Source of the DNA: Bacteroidota bacterium
GTDB taxonomy: Bacteria; Bacteroidota; Bacteroidia; Chitinophagales; Saprospiraceae
Assembly (NCBI GenBank): GCA_029557915.1
Contig: JAKQHS010000109.1
Span: 47,524-111,523, forward strand
Direction of reading: 5' to 3'
Length of the DNA: 64,000 nt
The notes below the pieces were generated by a model that was not told the origin of the DNA, made no database searches, and was given only the letters and a program-made list of their open reading frames with translations. How positions within the stretch are numbered: position 1 is the stretch's first letter; each line of letters opens with the position of its first letter. Made by a program: the position numbers and the translations under genes. Shown piece by piece: positions 43,994-51,760 of the stretch.

Positions 43994-44941
43994 ATGAAGA
44001 GGATTTCGCGCTCCCGGCAATTGGCCGTATTATTTTTACTGGCAACCATGCTCCTCTCCTGTAAGAGGGGAGGAGAAACTTTGGCACTGAATGCCGGTGA
44101 GGGAAAAAATATCGGAATTGTCCTGGTCAACCACGGGTCTCGGTCGGCCACCTGGAGGGCGGCTTTGCATGACCTGGAAGCAAAAGTGAAAGATTCCCTT
44201 TTGCTCGTGCCCGGGGTTTCCGTGGTGAAAACGGCCTTCATGGAATATACCGAACCCTCCCTGGCCACTCAGCTTAAGGCCTGCGATAGCGCGGGCGTCG
44301 ATGATATCATCGTAGTGCCGGTATTCCTCACGGTGAGTTCTCATTCCTTTGACGACATTCCGACCATCATCGGCCAGAAAGCAGACCCCCAATCCATGGA
44401 GACCCTGAAGTTGGAGAAAATAGAACGTTATACCCCCCGGGCGAAGACCCATATCACCCCCCTGCTTGATTTTCCGGGGGTTTTGAAACAAAACACTACA
44501 AGAAGGGCGCGGGTCTTGTCGGCCAATCCGGCGGAGGAAGGTTTGGTCTTGATTGGTTATGGCGATGCCCAGTATAATCGCGAATGGTCGGCTCTGTTTG
44601 AAGATATTGCCGGATTTGTAAAACAGGAGACCGGGATAGGAGCCTATGCATACGGGTGGTGCGGCCATCTGGTGCATTACAATCCCGACAGCACCTCCGC
44701 CGCCATTGAGCGGGTATTGAAGGAAAAATCAAAAGCAGTCGTGATTCCCGTCCTACTTGCGCATGACGAGATGTTCCAGGTCAGGATCATAGGCGACGGC
44801 ATAACCAAGATCCAAGATCATGAACAACGGATCGCTTACCGGGCCGATGCCATACTTCCCGACCCAAACGTGGAAACCTGGATTAAGAATATAAGCCGTG
44901 AATTCGCGGCCAATATCCAACCCGCTACTGCCGAAAGGTGA
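43994..44941 (+). CDS. Lipoprotein CbiX-type (sirohydrochlorin) chelatase
   Basis: A 315-residue exported protein with a lipoprotein signal (AVLFLLATMLLSC, Cys about residue 23). The mature part contains the class II chelatase layout: NHGSRSATWRAALHDLE with the metal-binding His, TAFMEYTEPSLATQLKAC, and VDDIIVVPVFLTVSSHSF. A second, similar half follows (LIGYGDAQYNREW; VIPVLLAHDEMFQ). Cytoplasmic CbiX/SirB insert metal into sirohydrochlorin; an exported form is unusual, but a periplasmic CbiK exists in Desulfovibrio vulgaris. A role in metal or tetrapyrrole handling is inferred. It overlaps the PepSY gene by 4 nt. Confidence 0.85.
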   Translation: MKRISRSRQLAVLFLLATMLLSCKRGGETLALNAGEGKNIGIVLVNHGSRSATWRAALHDLEAKVKDSLLLVPGVSVVKTAFMEYTEPSLATQLKACDSAGVDDIIVVPVFLTVSSHSFDDIPTIIGQKADPQSMETLKLEKIERYTPRAKTHITPLLDFPGVLKQNTTRRARVLSANPAEEGLVLIGYGDAQYNREWSALFEDIAGFVKQETGIGAYAYGWCGHLVHYNPDSTSAAIERVLKEKSKAVVIPVLLAHDEMFQVRIIGDGITKIQDHEQRIAYRADAILPDPNVETWIKNISREFAANIQPATAER

Positions 44942-45495
44942 AATTCAGTAAATTGAACCGGGCCCTTCACCGGGATCTCGGTTATTTCTGCGCCTCCCTG
45001 ATCCTAGCCTACTGCATTTCAGGTATAGCCCTGAATCATGTAGATGACTGGAATCCCGACTTCATCATCAACCGGGATACGGTTTATTTCGATCAGTCGA
45101 TGTCCAGGGAAAATATTCAGCGGGATGATATTCTCAAACTGGCAGCTATGGTGGGCATGCCTTCCTTCAAGGTCTATGATTTTCCCACCCCCGACCAATT
45201 AAAGATCTATTTTGACAGGGCTACGCTTCACGTTTACTTCCATGAAAAAATGGGATTGTACGAAGGAATCAGCCGCAGGCCGGTATTCTACCAAACGAAT
45301 GTGCTTCACCGCAACAGCGTACGAAATTGGAAATGGGCCTCGGACGTATTTGCGGCTTTGCTGATCCTCATCAACCTGACCGGCCTCATCATGCTGAAAG
45401 GCAAATATGGGATTGGGGGGCGCGGCAAGTGGCTGATTTTATTGGGCTTGATTCCCCCTGCTGTTGCATTAATGATGCAGGTCAGCCAGGCCTGA
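44938..45495 (+). CDS. PepSY-associated transmembrane protein
   Basis: A 185-residue inner-membrane protein with three helices (YFCASLILAYCISGIALNHV; AALLILINLTGLIML; WLILLGLIPPAVALMM) around a periplasmic PepSY-like domain (DDILKLAAMVGMPSFKVYDFP). Such proteins often accompany iron or siderophore uptake and reductase systems. The start is GTG at 44938, which overlaps the chelatase stop by 4 nt (GTGA), so these two genes form a coupled pair behind the palindrome at 43962. The following dipeptidase gene begins 46 nt downstream. Confidence 0.82.
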   Translation: MKFSKLNRALHRDLGYFCASLILAYCISGIALNHVDDWNPDFIINRDTVYFDQSMSRENIQRDDILKLAAMVGMPSFKVYDFPTPDQLKIYFDRATLHVYFHEKMGLYEGISRRPVFYQTNVLHRNSVRNWKWASDVFAALLILINLTGLIMLKGKYGIGGRGKWLILLGLIPPAVALMMQVSQA

Positions 45496-45541
45496 TGGGG
45501 TGTTGTGGTAGTAATCCCAAACCCCTCCTTATTTTTACCCC

Positions 45542-46210
45542 ATGCCATTGCGACCCAAATCCGGAAGGCTCGTGTCTGCAGGAGCCTTATTGTTCTTTTT
45601 ATTCATCCACTCCTGCGGCCTGAAACCTCCTACAGAAAAGGGAGCGTTTAAGGCGACCGACCTGGTAGAACTCATCCGGATCGATTCAACTTTCAAGCTC
45701 GACATCCGGTATGCCACGCCAAACAACCTGGCCGGGAGACCTGTTTATACCGAAGCCAGGGCCTTCCTCCAGCGGGATGCAGCCCTGGCCTTGTCCAGGG
45801 TCAACCAGGCCCTGCGATCCCAAGGCTACGGTTTACTGATATTCGATGGTTACCGTCCCTGGTCGGTGACCAAATTATTCTGGGACATCACGCCAAAGGA
45901 GAAAAAAATATTTGTGGCCGATCCCAGGAAGGGATCCAAGCACAATCGCGGTTGTGCCATTGACCTGAGCCTTTTTGATCTGCGCACTGGCCTGGAAATC
46001 GAGATGCCCGGAGGGTACGATGAAATGACAGAGAGGTCTTATCCGGATTACCGGGGAGGGACGGAAAGCCAGCGGACCATGCGAGACCTGTTGCGAAGGC
46101 ATATGGAGGCTGAAGGGTTCACCGTTTACGAATCCGAATGGTGGCATTTTGACTACAAGGACTGGCCTATGTACCGCATCGGGAATATTCCGTTTGAACA
46201 AATCCGTTGA
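45542..46210 (+). CDS. D-alanyl-D-alanine dipeptidase (VanX-like, M15D), lipoprotein
   Basis: A 222-residue exported enzyme with a lipoprotein signal (GALLFFLFIHSC). It contains the VanX zinc motifs SKHNRGCAIDLSL (SxHxxGxAxD) and ESEWWHFDY (ExxWH). It also has DIRYATPNNLAG and FDGYRPW. It cleaves D-Ala-D-Ala for cell-wall recycling; resistance to vancomycin is not implied without VanH and VanA. The ATG at 45542 gives a basic N terminus before the hydrophobic signal. It is last in the plus-strand run. Confidence 0.9.
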   Translation: MPLRPKSGRLVSAGALLFFLFIHSCGLKPPTEKGAFKATDLVELIRIDSTFKLDIRYATPNNLAGRPVYTEARAFLQRDAALALSRVNQALRSQGYGLLIFDGYRPWSVTKLFWDITPKEKKIFVADPRKGSKHNRGCAIDLSLFDLRTGLEIEMPGGYDEMTERSYPDYRGGTESQRTMRDLLRRHMEAEGFTVYESEWWHFDYKDWPMYRIGNIPFEQIR

Positions 46211-46616
46211 CCTATGGTCCGAACCATGGATTTTGAAAGAAGTCCGTTTCTGCACCATTAAATGATAAGTGCAGGAAAATTCAGATCCTCATAAGGCTCC
46301 CCAAAGAATACCACTCTCCTGAAAAGATCGTCTTCCGATAGCAGTGAAATTTCAATAACCGGCGTAACCATTTAAAAAGCTGTTGATAAGTGGTACGGAC
46401 CCGATTCTATCGCAATCGATTGCGGAATGTTAAAAAAATGCTAAGGGCTTTGTTTTGTTAATAATCTGTTTATCAATTATATACAATTATATATAAATAA
46501 ATATGTAATATAAAAGTGTTAATTTTTCCGGGAAATGAAAGTATCTTTTTAGTATTAGGTGCTCAAAAGACTCCAAACTATTCTTTTCTTTTTTTAATTC
46601 TCAACCCCAAATAATT
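46211..46616. other. Non-coding, AT-rich gap upstream of the AraC regulator
   Basis: No gene supported. The 46430-46570 part is strongly AT-rich (with ATTATATATAAATAAATATG) and probably holds the promoter of the AraC-type gene. A small hairpin (ATGGT-CCGA-ACCAT) lies near 46214-46228, just after the dipeptidase stop. Confidence 0.5.
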
Positions 46617-47501
46617 ATGGCTGAAATGTTCAAAGAGATCACCCCCCTCACCCAGTATGATTGTTTCCTGGTCTTCGAACGTCATAAAAAGGATTTTGAT
46701 TTTCCGATCCATACCCATGATGAAATCGAACTGAATTTTATTCACAATGGGGCCGGTGTACTCCGTGTGGTGGGGGATCATTCCGAAGAGATCGGGGATC
46801 TTGAACTCGTTCTGGTGGGTAGCCGTTTGCCCCATTGCTGGATGACCCATAATTATAAGTACAATAAGGAAAAAGGGGAAATGTTTGAGATCACCATCCA
46901 GTTTCATAAAGACCTCCTGGACGAAAAATTCCTCCGGCGCAACCAGCTTATCTTTATCAAAAGCCTTTTGGAAAAAGCCGGCCGCGGCATCAGCTTCCCC
47001 CGGGAAACCATCGCGCAGCTGGAACCGCGCATCCGCAAATTGTCCAAACTCAGCGGTTTTGATTCGGTCCTCGAATTGTTTTCCATCCTGCACGACCTTT
47101 CACTGACCCGGGGCATCCAGTTGCTTTCCAATGAATCCTTTGCGGATGAAAAACCCACCTTTATCAACCGCCGGGTGGAACTGGTTTACGATTATATACG
47201 CAGCAATTACCACAAATCCATCACCCTGGGCGAAATATCCAAAATGGTCGGCATGACCGAAGTTTCTTTCAGCCGTTTTTTCAAAAAAACGACCTGTAAA
47301 ACCTTTGTCGACAGCATCAACGATATCCGCCTCGGCAATGCCTCCCGCATGCTGATGGACTCGAGTTATTCCATTTCAGAGATCGCCTTCAAATGCGGAT
47401 TCAAAAACCAATCTTATTTCAACCGTTTGTTCAAGGAAAAGAAAGGGGAAACTCCCAAGGAGTTCAGAGAGAGGTATGCCGGGACGAGGATGTTTGTTTG
47501 A
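46617..47501 (+). CDS. AraC-family transcriptional regulator with cupin sensor
   Basis: A 294-residue regulator. The N-terminal cupin-like domain (1-160) has FPIHTHDEIELNFIHNG and SRLPHCWMT, consistent with sugar sensing; the C-terminal AraC domain (about 190-290) has two helix-turn-helices (ITLGEISKMVGMTEVSFSRF; ISEIAFKCGFKNQSYFNRLF). It has the layout of regulators of carbohydrate-use genes. The 3' end meets the convergent mnmG gene across a 68-nt tract of heptamer repeats that fold into a hairpin. The long upstream AT-rich region suggests complex control. Confidence 0.9.
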   Translation: MAEMFKEITPLTQYDCFLVFERHKKDFDFPIHTHDEIELNFIHNGAGVLRVVGDHSEEIGDLELVLVGSRLPHCWMTHNYKYNKEKGEMFEITIQFHKDLLDEKFLRRNQLIFIKSLLEKAGRGISFPRETIAQLEPRIRKLSKLSGFDSVLELFSILHDLSLTRGIQLLSNESFADEKPTFINRRVELVYDYIRSNYHKSITLGEISKMVGMTEVSFSRFFKKTTCKTFVDSINDIRLGNASRMLMDSSYSISEIAFKCGFKNQSYFNRLFKEKKGETPKEFRERYAGTRMFV

Positions 47502-47566
47502 GGTCAGAGGTTAGAGATGAGTAATACTTCATACCTCTTACCTCTCGCCTCTTACCTCTCGCCTCT
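47501..47566. repeat. Heptamer-repeat inverted pair between convergent stop codons
   Basis: Three units of AGGTYAG type (47501-47521) face five units of TACCTCT/CGCCTCT (47532-47566). The two arms are complementary and could form a long hairpin that terminates both the AraC gene and mnmG (stop at 47570). Confidence 0.8.
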
Positions 47567-47569
47567 ACC

Positions 47570-49435
47570 CTATCTCCCGCAATGCACCAATAAAATGCTG
47601 ATATCGCTGGGGGTGATCCCGCTGATCCGGCTGGCTTGGCCGATGGTGCGGGGTTTATGACGGCTCAGTTTTTCCCGGGCTTCGGCGGAGAGGCTGGTAA
47701 TCGCCTTGTAATTAAAATTATCCAGCAGTTTCATTTCTTCCAGCCGGTTCATCTTATCCACCAGGTCCCGTTCACGCTGGAGATAACCCTCGTATTTAAT
47801 ATCGATTTCTGCCAGTTCAACGGAGTCTTCAGGGAATGCCGAAAGGAAATCACCGATGACGGGGATTTTTTCCCCGAGAGCCGGTAAGGAAATTTCAGGT
47901 CTCAGGAGAATGGTCAGCAATTTGACTTTCTGGGATAAGGTTGCGCTGCCAATGGATTCCAAATAACCATTCATCTGGTCCGGACTGACCGAAGCGGATT
48001 TGACGAAGGCTTCGATCTGAGCGGCCCCGCCTTGTTTTGTTTTGACTGCGTCCATCCTTGCCTCAAGGCCTCCGACACCCAGTTTGAATGCCAGGGGCGT
48101 AAGGCGGAGGTCCGCATTGTCTTGCCGGAGCAGCATCCGGTATTCTGCCCGGGAGGTGAACATGCGGTAGGGTTCGTTTGTCCCCTTGTTGACCAGGTCG
48201 TCAACCAAAACCCCGATATAGGCCTCGGAACGCCGGAGGACAAAAGGCTCCTCTTCGTGAATGGCCAGGTGGGCGTTGATCCCGGCCATCAGGCCCTGGC
48301 AGGCGGCTTCTTCATAACCCGTGGTTCCATTGATCTGTCCGGCAAAAAACAGGTTTTTGATCAGGTGGGTCTCCAGGCTCGTGGATAGCTGGGTCGGGGG
48401 AAAATAATCATATTCGATCGCATAACCCGGCCTGAACATTTTGACCTCTTCAAATCCCTCGATCTTTTTCAGGGCTTTATACTGGATGTCTTCGGGCAGG
48501 GAAGAGGAGAACCCGTTGATATATACTTCACAGGTGTCCCATCCTTCCGGCTCAACAAAGAGCTGATGCCTTTCCTTATCGGCAAAGCGGTTGATCTTGT
48601 CTTCGATGGAAGGACAATACCGTGGCCCCAGTCCCTGAATCCGGCCGGCAAACATGGGGCTTTTGTCAAATCCGGTCTTCAGGATTTCATGCACTTCCCC
48701 GTTGGTGTAAGTGATATGGCAGGGTAATTGTTTTTCCAGCCTGGGGGTGTCCGTAAATGAAAACTTACCGGCCGGTTCGTCCCCGGCTTGCAACTCCATC
48801 CGCTCATAATGCAGGCTTCGCCCGTCGATCCGGGGGGGAGTGCCGGTCTTCATGCGCCCGCTTTCAAAACCCAGGGAAACCAATTGTTCGGTGATCCCTT
48901 GTGCCGCTTTTTCCCCGGCGCGGCCGCCCCCATATTGTTTTTCCCCGATATGGATGATGCCGTTGAGGAAGGTGCCGTTGGTAAGGACTACTGCTTTGGA
49001 TTCGATTTCCAGGCCCATGGCCGTCCGCACACCGGTCACCCGGCCCTCTTTCACAAGGATCCCGCTGCCCATGTCTTGCCAGAAATCTATATTGGGATGG
49101 GCTTCCAGCAGGGTCCTCCATTTCCGGGCAAAAAGGTTGCGGTCGCTTTGCGCCCTCGGGCTCCACATCGCCGGACCCTTGGAACGGTTGAGCATCCGGA
49201 ACTGGACCATGGTATGATCGGTCACGATGCCGCTGTATCCGCCCAGGGCGTCGATTTCCCTTACGATCTGGCCTTTGGCAACCCCTCCCATCGCCGGATT
49301 GCAACTCATCTGGGCGATGGTCTGCATATTCATGGTCAGGAGCAGTACCCGGGAGCCCATATTGGCCGCGGCCACCGCGGCTTCGCACCCGGCATGGCCG
49401 GCTCCGACCACGATCACATCGTAAGGAGGAAACAT
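47570..49435 (-). CDS. mnmG: tRNA uridine-5-carboxymethylaminomethyl modification enzyme MnmG (GidA)
   Basis: A 621-residue FAD-dependent enzyme that, with MnmE, modifies the wobble uridine of several tRNAs. Signatures are the N-terminal FAD motif VVGAGHAGCEAA, the conserved QMSCNPAMGGVAKGQIVREIDALGG split, GTFLNG, GRAGEKAA, and FTSRAEYRMLLRQDNAD. The length is normal. The start at 49435 is 17 nt downstream of a TATCTTTG box at 49452-49459. It is convergent with the AraC-type regulator. Confidence 0.96.
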   Translation of the reverse strand: MFPPYDVIVVGAGHAGCEAAVAAANMGSRVLLLTMNMQTIAQMSCNPAMGGVAKGQIVREIDALGGYSGIVTDHTMVQFRMLNRSKGPAMWSPRAQSDRNLFARKWRTLLEAHPNIDFWQDMGSGILVKEGRVTGVRTAMGLEIESKAVVLTNGTFLNGIIHIGEKQYGGGRAGEKAAQGITEQLVSLGFESGRMKTGTPPRIDGRSLHYERMELQAGDEPAGKFSFTDTPRLEKQLPCHITYTNGEVHEILKTGFDKSPMFAGRIQGLGPRYCPSIEDKINRFADKERHQLFVEPEGWDTCEVYINGFSSSLPEDIQYKALKKIEGFEEVKMFRPGYAIEYDYFPPTQLSTSLETHLIKNLFFAGQINGTTGYEEAACQGLMAGINAHLAIHEEEPFVLRRSEAYIGVLVDDLVNKGTNEPYRMFTSRAEYRMLLRQDNADLRLTPLAFKLGVGGLEARMDAVKTKQGGAAQIEAFVKSASVSPDQMNGYLESIGSATLSQKVKLLTILLRPEISLPALGEKIPVIGDFLSAFPEDSVELAEIDIKYEGYLQRERDLVDKMNRLEEMKLLDNFNYKAITSLSAEAREKLSRHKPRTIGQASRISGITPSDISILLVHCGR

Positions 49436-49451
49436 AAGGTTTAAAAAGGTG

Positions 49452-49459
49452 CAAAGATA
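49452..49459 (-). promoter_or_regulatory. Predicted -7 box of mnmG
   Basis: The minus strand reads TATCTTTG (TAnnTTTG), 16 nt before the mnmG start codon. Confidence 0.5.
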
Positions 49460-49487
49460 AGGGGAAAATGACTGGCCCTCCGGAGGC

Positions 49488-50846
49488 TTACAATGGAATG
49501 GGGGGCAGGACTGTTTTTTCCCAGCGATTCATTTTGTTTTTCATCCGCTCGAACCTCTCCGGGTGTTCTTTCCTGAGGTCCTGTTTTTCTTCCTGGTCGG
49601 CGGTAAGATCAAAAAGATATTCTCCTTCTTCATCCTGCAGGTATTTCCAGTGTCCGTCACGAACCGCTTTGTGTTTGCTGCGTTGAAAAGTTCGCCAAAA
49701 CAGGGTACGGTGCATCTCCTTTTTCTTGCCGGTTAAAACGGGCATGAGGTCTATTCCGTCCAAAGGGAAATTTTTATCGGCCTTGGCGCCGGCCGCTTTC
49801 AGCAGGGTCGCTGTCCAATCCATGGTAATGGCGACCTGGGGGGTACTCATTCCCGCCTCGATTTTACCGGGCCAACGAACGAAGGCAGGAACCCTGATGC
49901 CGCCTTCCCACAAGGTAAATTTCCTATTCGATAAGCCGCCCTGGTCGGAATATTTTTCCCCGCCGTTGTCATTGGTAAAAATGACCAGGGTTTGCCGGCT
50001 TAACTGTTCCTCGTCCAGGGCCTGCATGATTTTACCAATGCCTTCATCCAGGCTTTTCATCATCGCGGCATAGATGGATGGAGAGCCGCCGGCCGTAAAG
50101 GCCATGGAATCCGGATAGGCCGGATCCGCCGGGCCCTGCCAGGGCCAATGGGGGGCATTGAAGGTAATGGTTAAGAAAAAAGGCTTTAAATGTTTTTGTT
50201 TTATAAAAGCAACGGACTTTTGAGTAATTAAATCCGTCAGGTAGCCCTGGGTGTAAACTAAAGAATCATTTTCATAGAGGTCATGGGCCTTGGTGCCGTT
50301 GGTCCCTTTGTGTGAAACATAATCGGCCCCGCCACTCAGGATGCCAAAAAAATAATCGAATCCATTTTTCCCCGGTCGCTGATCCGGCATGAAACCCAAA
50401 TGCCACTTTCCGATCAATGCCGTTTCATAGCCTCTGGCCTTGATCAAGCGTCCCAGCGTAGGAATATCCCCAGTCAATCCATAGGCGCTGTCCAGGGTCG
50501 GACTGCGGAGTGGCTCCATCAATCCCACCGGCGTTTTGGCGGGATACCGGCCCGTCATCAAAGCGGTACGCGTGGGGGTGCAAACCGGGGCCGCGGCATA
50601 AGCATTTAAAAATTTCACTCCTTGCAAGGCCAGTTTGTCCAGGTTGGGCGTGGCAAACTTTTTATTCCCATAACCACTCAAATCCCCATAGCCCATGTCG
50701 TCGGTCATGATGTAAACAAGGTTCGGGGTCTGGGCCAGCACCGGCTCAATTTTTAGAAGAAAGGTTAAATAGACAATAAACCTGGCCCATCCAGGCCCGG
50801 CAGGCAAGGCTGGGCGAGGTCCTTTTAATTTTTTCATTTTTACCAT
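49488..50846 (-). CDS. Type I sulfatase (arylsulfatase family), exported
   Basis: A protein of about 452 residues with a hydrophobic N-terminal segment (FIVYLTFLLKIEPVLAQ) as signal. It has the sulfatase N-terminal metal site (YIMTDDMGYGDLSGYG) and the formylglycine motif CTPTRTALMTGR, where the Cys is converted by a maturase encoded elsewhere. Other conserved parts include GKWHLGF and FTNDNGGEKYS. It removes sulfate from sulfated sugars. The start is ATG at 50846; ATGs at 50870 and 50837 are alternatives. The nearby rhamnosidase and GH43 suggest a sulfated-polysaccharide function. Confidence 0.9.
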   Translation of the reverse strand: MVKMKKLKGPRPALPAGPGWARFIVYLTFLLKIEPVLAQTPNLVYIMTDDMGYGDLSGYGNKKFATPNLDKLALQGVKFLNAYAAAPVCTPTRTALMTGRYPAKTPVGLMEPLRSPTLDSAYGLTGDIPTLGRLIKARGYETALIGKWHLGFMPDQRPGKNGFDYFFGILSGGADYVSHKGTNGTKAHDLYENDSLVYTQGYLTDLITQKSVAFIKQKHLKPFFLTITFNAPHWPWQGPADPAYPDSMAFTAGGSPSIYAAMMKSLDEGIGKIMQALDEEQLSRQTLVIFTNDNGGEKYSDQGGLSNRKFTLWEGGIRVPAFVRWPGKIEAGMSTPQVAITMDWTATLLKAAGAKADKNFPLDGIDLMPVLTGKKKEMHRTLFWRTFQRSKHKAVRDGHWKYLQDEEGEYLFDLTADQEEKQDLRKEHPERFERMKNKMNRWEKTVLPPIPL

Positions 50847-51181
50847 GTTCTTAAAAAATCTATATGGCATTGTCCATAAAGTTAAGTCAAGAGCTTCATT
50901 TTTAGATGAAATCGGCGGACTGATCGGCTTTTTGGTTTGATGGGTATTTGGCCTGCTGTTCCCATTTTCAAGTCTCCGAATTTAATGTGAGAAAGACCGG
51001 CAACGAGCCCATTTCTTCAAAGCCACATGGATGATAAAATGCCAGGTAAACTCGAGGTTTGCGGAAGAATACTGGTTCTGGGCTTACCCGGAACTATGTA
51101 TGGCGAAATGAAAACCCCGGCATAAGGGTATCTTTATTTACCGGGCTTTAATAAAAGGGAATGGACATTCTCAAAGGGCAG
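50847..51181. other. Non-coding gap between sulfatase and DUF1801 genes
   Basis: No gene supported. A 32-codon frame beginning at 51028 was considered and rejected for lack of any recognisable signal. Confidence 0.5.
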
Positions 51182-51220
51182 AATCTCCAGGAAAATGGTC
51201 GATTCTTAGCGCTGGAGATT
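51182..51220. repeat. Inverted repeat at the end of the DUF1801 gene
   Basis: AATCTCCAG (51182-51190) and CTGGAGATT (51212-51220) form a 9-bp stem with a 21-nt loop that includes the last bases of the DUF1801 stop codon. There is no T-run, so it may be a weak terminator or an RNA stability element. Confidence 0.45.
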
Positions 51221-51647
51221 ATCCTTTCCCGAACCGGGCTTGCAGAAAATGGATGGTTTCCTTCATCAGATTTTTCAAAACCCCCGGATGGATATCGGAC
51301 AGTTTTTTAATATAAATGCAGGCTTTACCCATTTTGAATTTTCCCAATCCTTCGAGCAAATGCGCCTGTTCGGGGCTCCCGGTGTAGACATAAAGTGAAA
51401 TGGCGGCTTTTCTCGGGGAAAAGCCGACCAGGGGCCAATCCCCTTCCTGCCGGCTCCGTTCCGATTTGTAATGGTATTTGCCAAATCCTATTATGGACGG
51501 GCCCCACATTTTGGGTTCGTATCCGGTGACCTCCCGCATCATCTGGATCAGTGCGAGGCTATCCTGCCGTTTTTGTTCCGTATCGGCAAAAGTCCGGATG
51601 AATTCGTAAACATCCGCCCCGGTTTGTTTTGTTTTTATCTCGGACAT
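51219..51647 (-). CDS. DUF1801-family protein
   Basis: A 142-residue soluble protein of the DUF1801 (YdhG-like) family: VYEFIRTFADTEQKRQDSLALI, MWGPSIIGFGKYHYKSERSRQEG, KAAISLYVYTG and KMGKACIYIKKLSDIHPGVL. The biochemical role is not known. It lies between the sulfatase and rhamnosidase genes on the same strand, but the large gaps on both sides suggest its own promoter. Upstream are three AGTATTC-type heptamers (51657-51677) and the hexamer tract at 51707-51760. Confidence 0.88.
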   Translation of the reverse strand: MSEIKTKQTGADVYEFIRTFADTEQKRQDSLALIQMMREVTGYEPKMWGPSIIGFGKYHYKSERSRQEGDWPLVGFSPRKAAISLYVYTGSPEQAHLLEGLGKFKMGKACIYIKKLSDIHPGVLKNLMKETIHFLQARFGKG

Positions 51648-51656
51648 ATATATTGG

Positions 51657-51677
51657 AGTATTCAGTATACAGTATTC
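51657..51677. repeat. Three tandem heptamers upstream of DUF1801 gene
   Basis: AGTATTC, AGTATAC and AGTATTC in direct tandem, 10 nt upstream of the DUF1801 start codon. Confidence 0.7.
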
Positions 51678-51706
51678 AGATTTCGTTTGTTAGCATCAAA
51701 CTTATA

Positions 51707-51760
51707 CTCAACCTCAACCTTAACCTTAACCTTAACCTTAACCTCAACCTCAACCTTATC
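51707..51760. repeat. Nine-unit hexamer tandem repeat abutting a stop codon
   Basis: Nine 6-nt units of the CTYAAC type (two CTCAAC, four CTTAAC, two CTCAAC, one CTTATC). The last ends exactly next to the stop codon of the rhamnosidase gene (51761-51763, minus strand). On the minus strand the units read as GTTRAG, the same family as 19824-19887. Confidence 0.9.

Noticed and set aside
45542..46210. Vancomycin-resistance determinant
   Set aside because: The gene is VanX-like only; vanH, vanA and vanRS homologues are absent, so a cell-wall recycling role is more likely.
46211..46616. Riboswitch or small RNA upstream of the AraC gene
   Set aside because: Only AT-rich sequence and one small hairpin are visible; no known riboswitch core could be matched.
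51028..51126. 32-codon open frame in the sulfatase-DUF1801 gap
   Set aside because: Too short, with no ribosome-binding or promoter signal and no recognisable peptide features.
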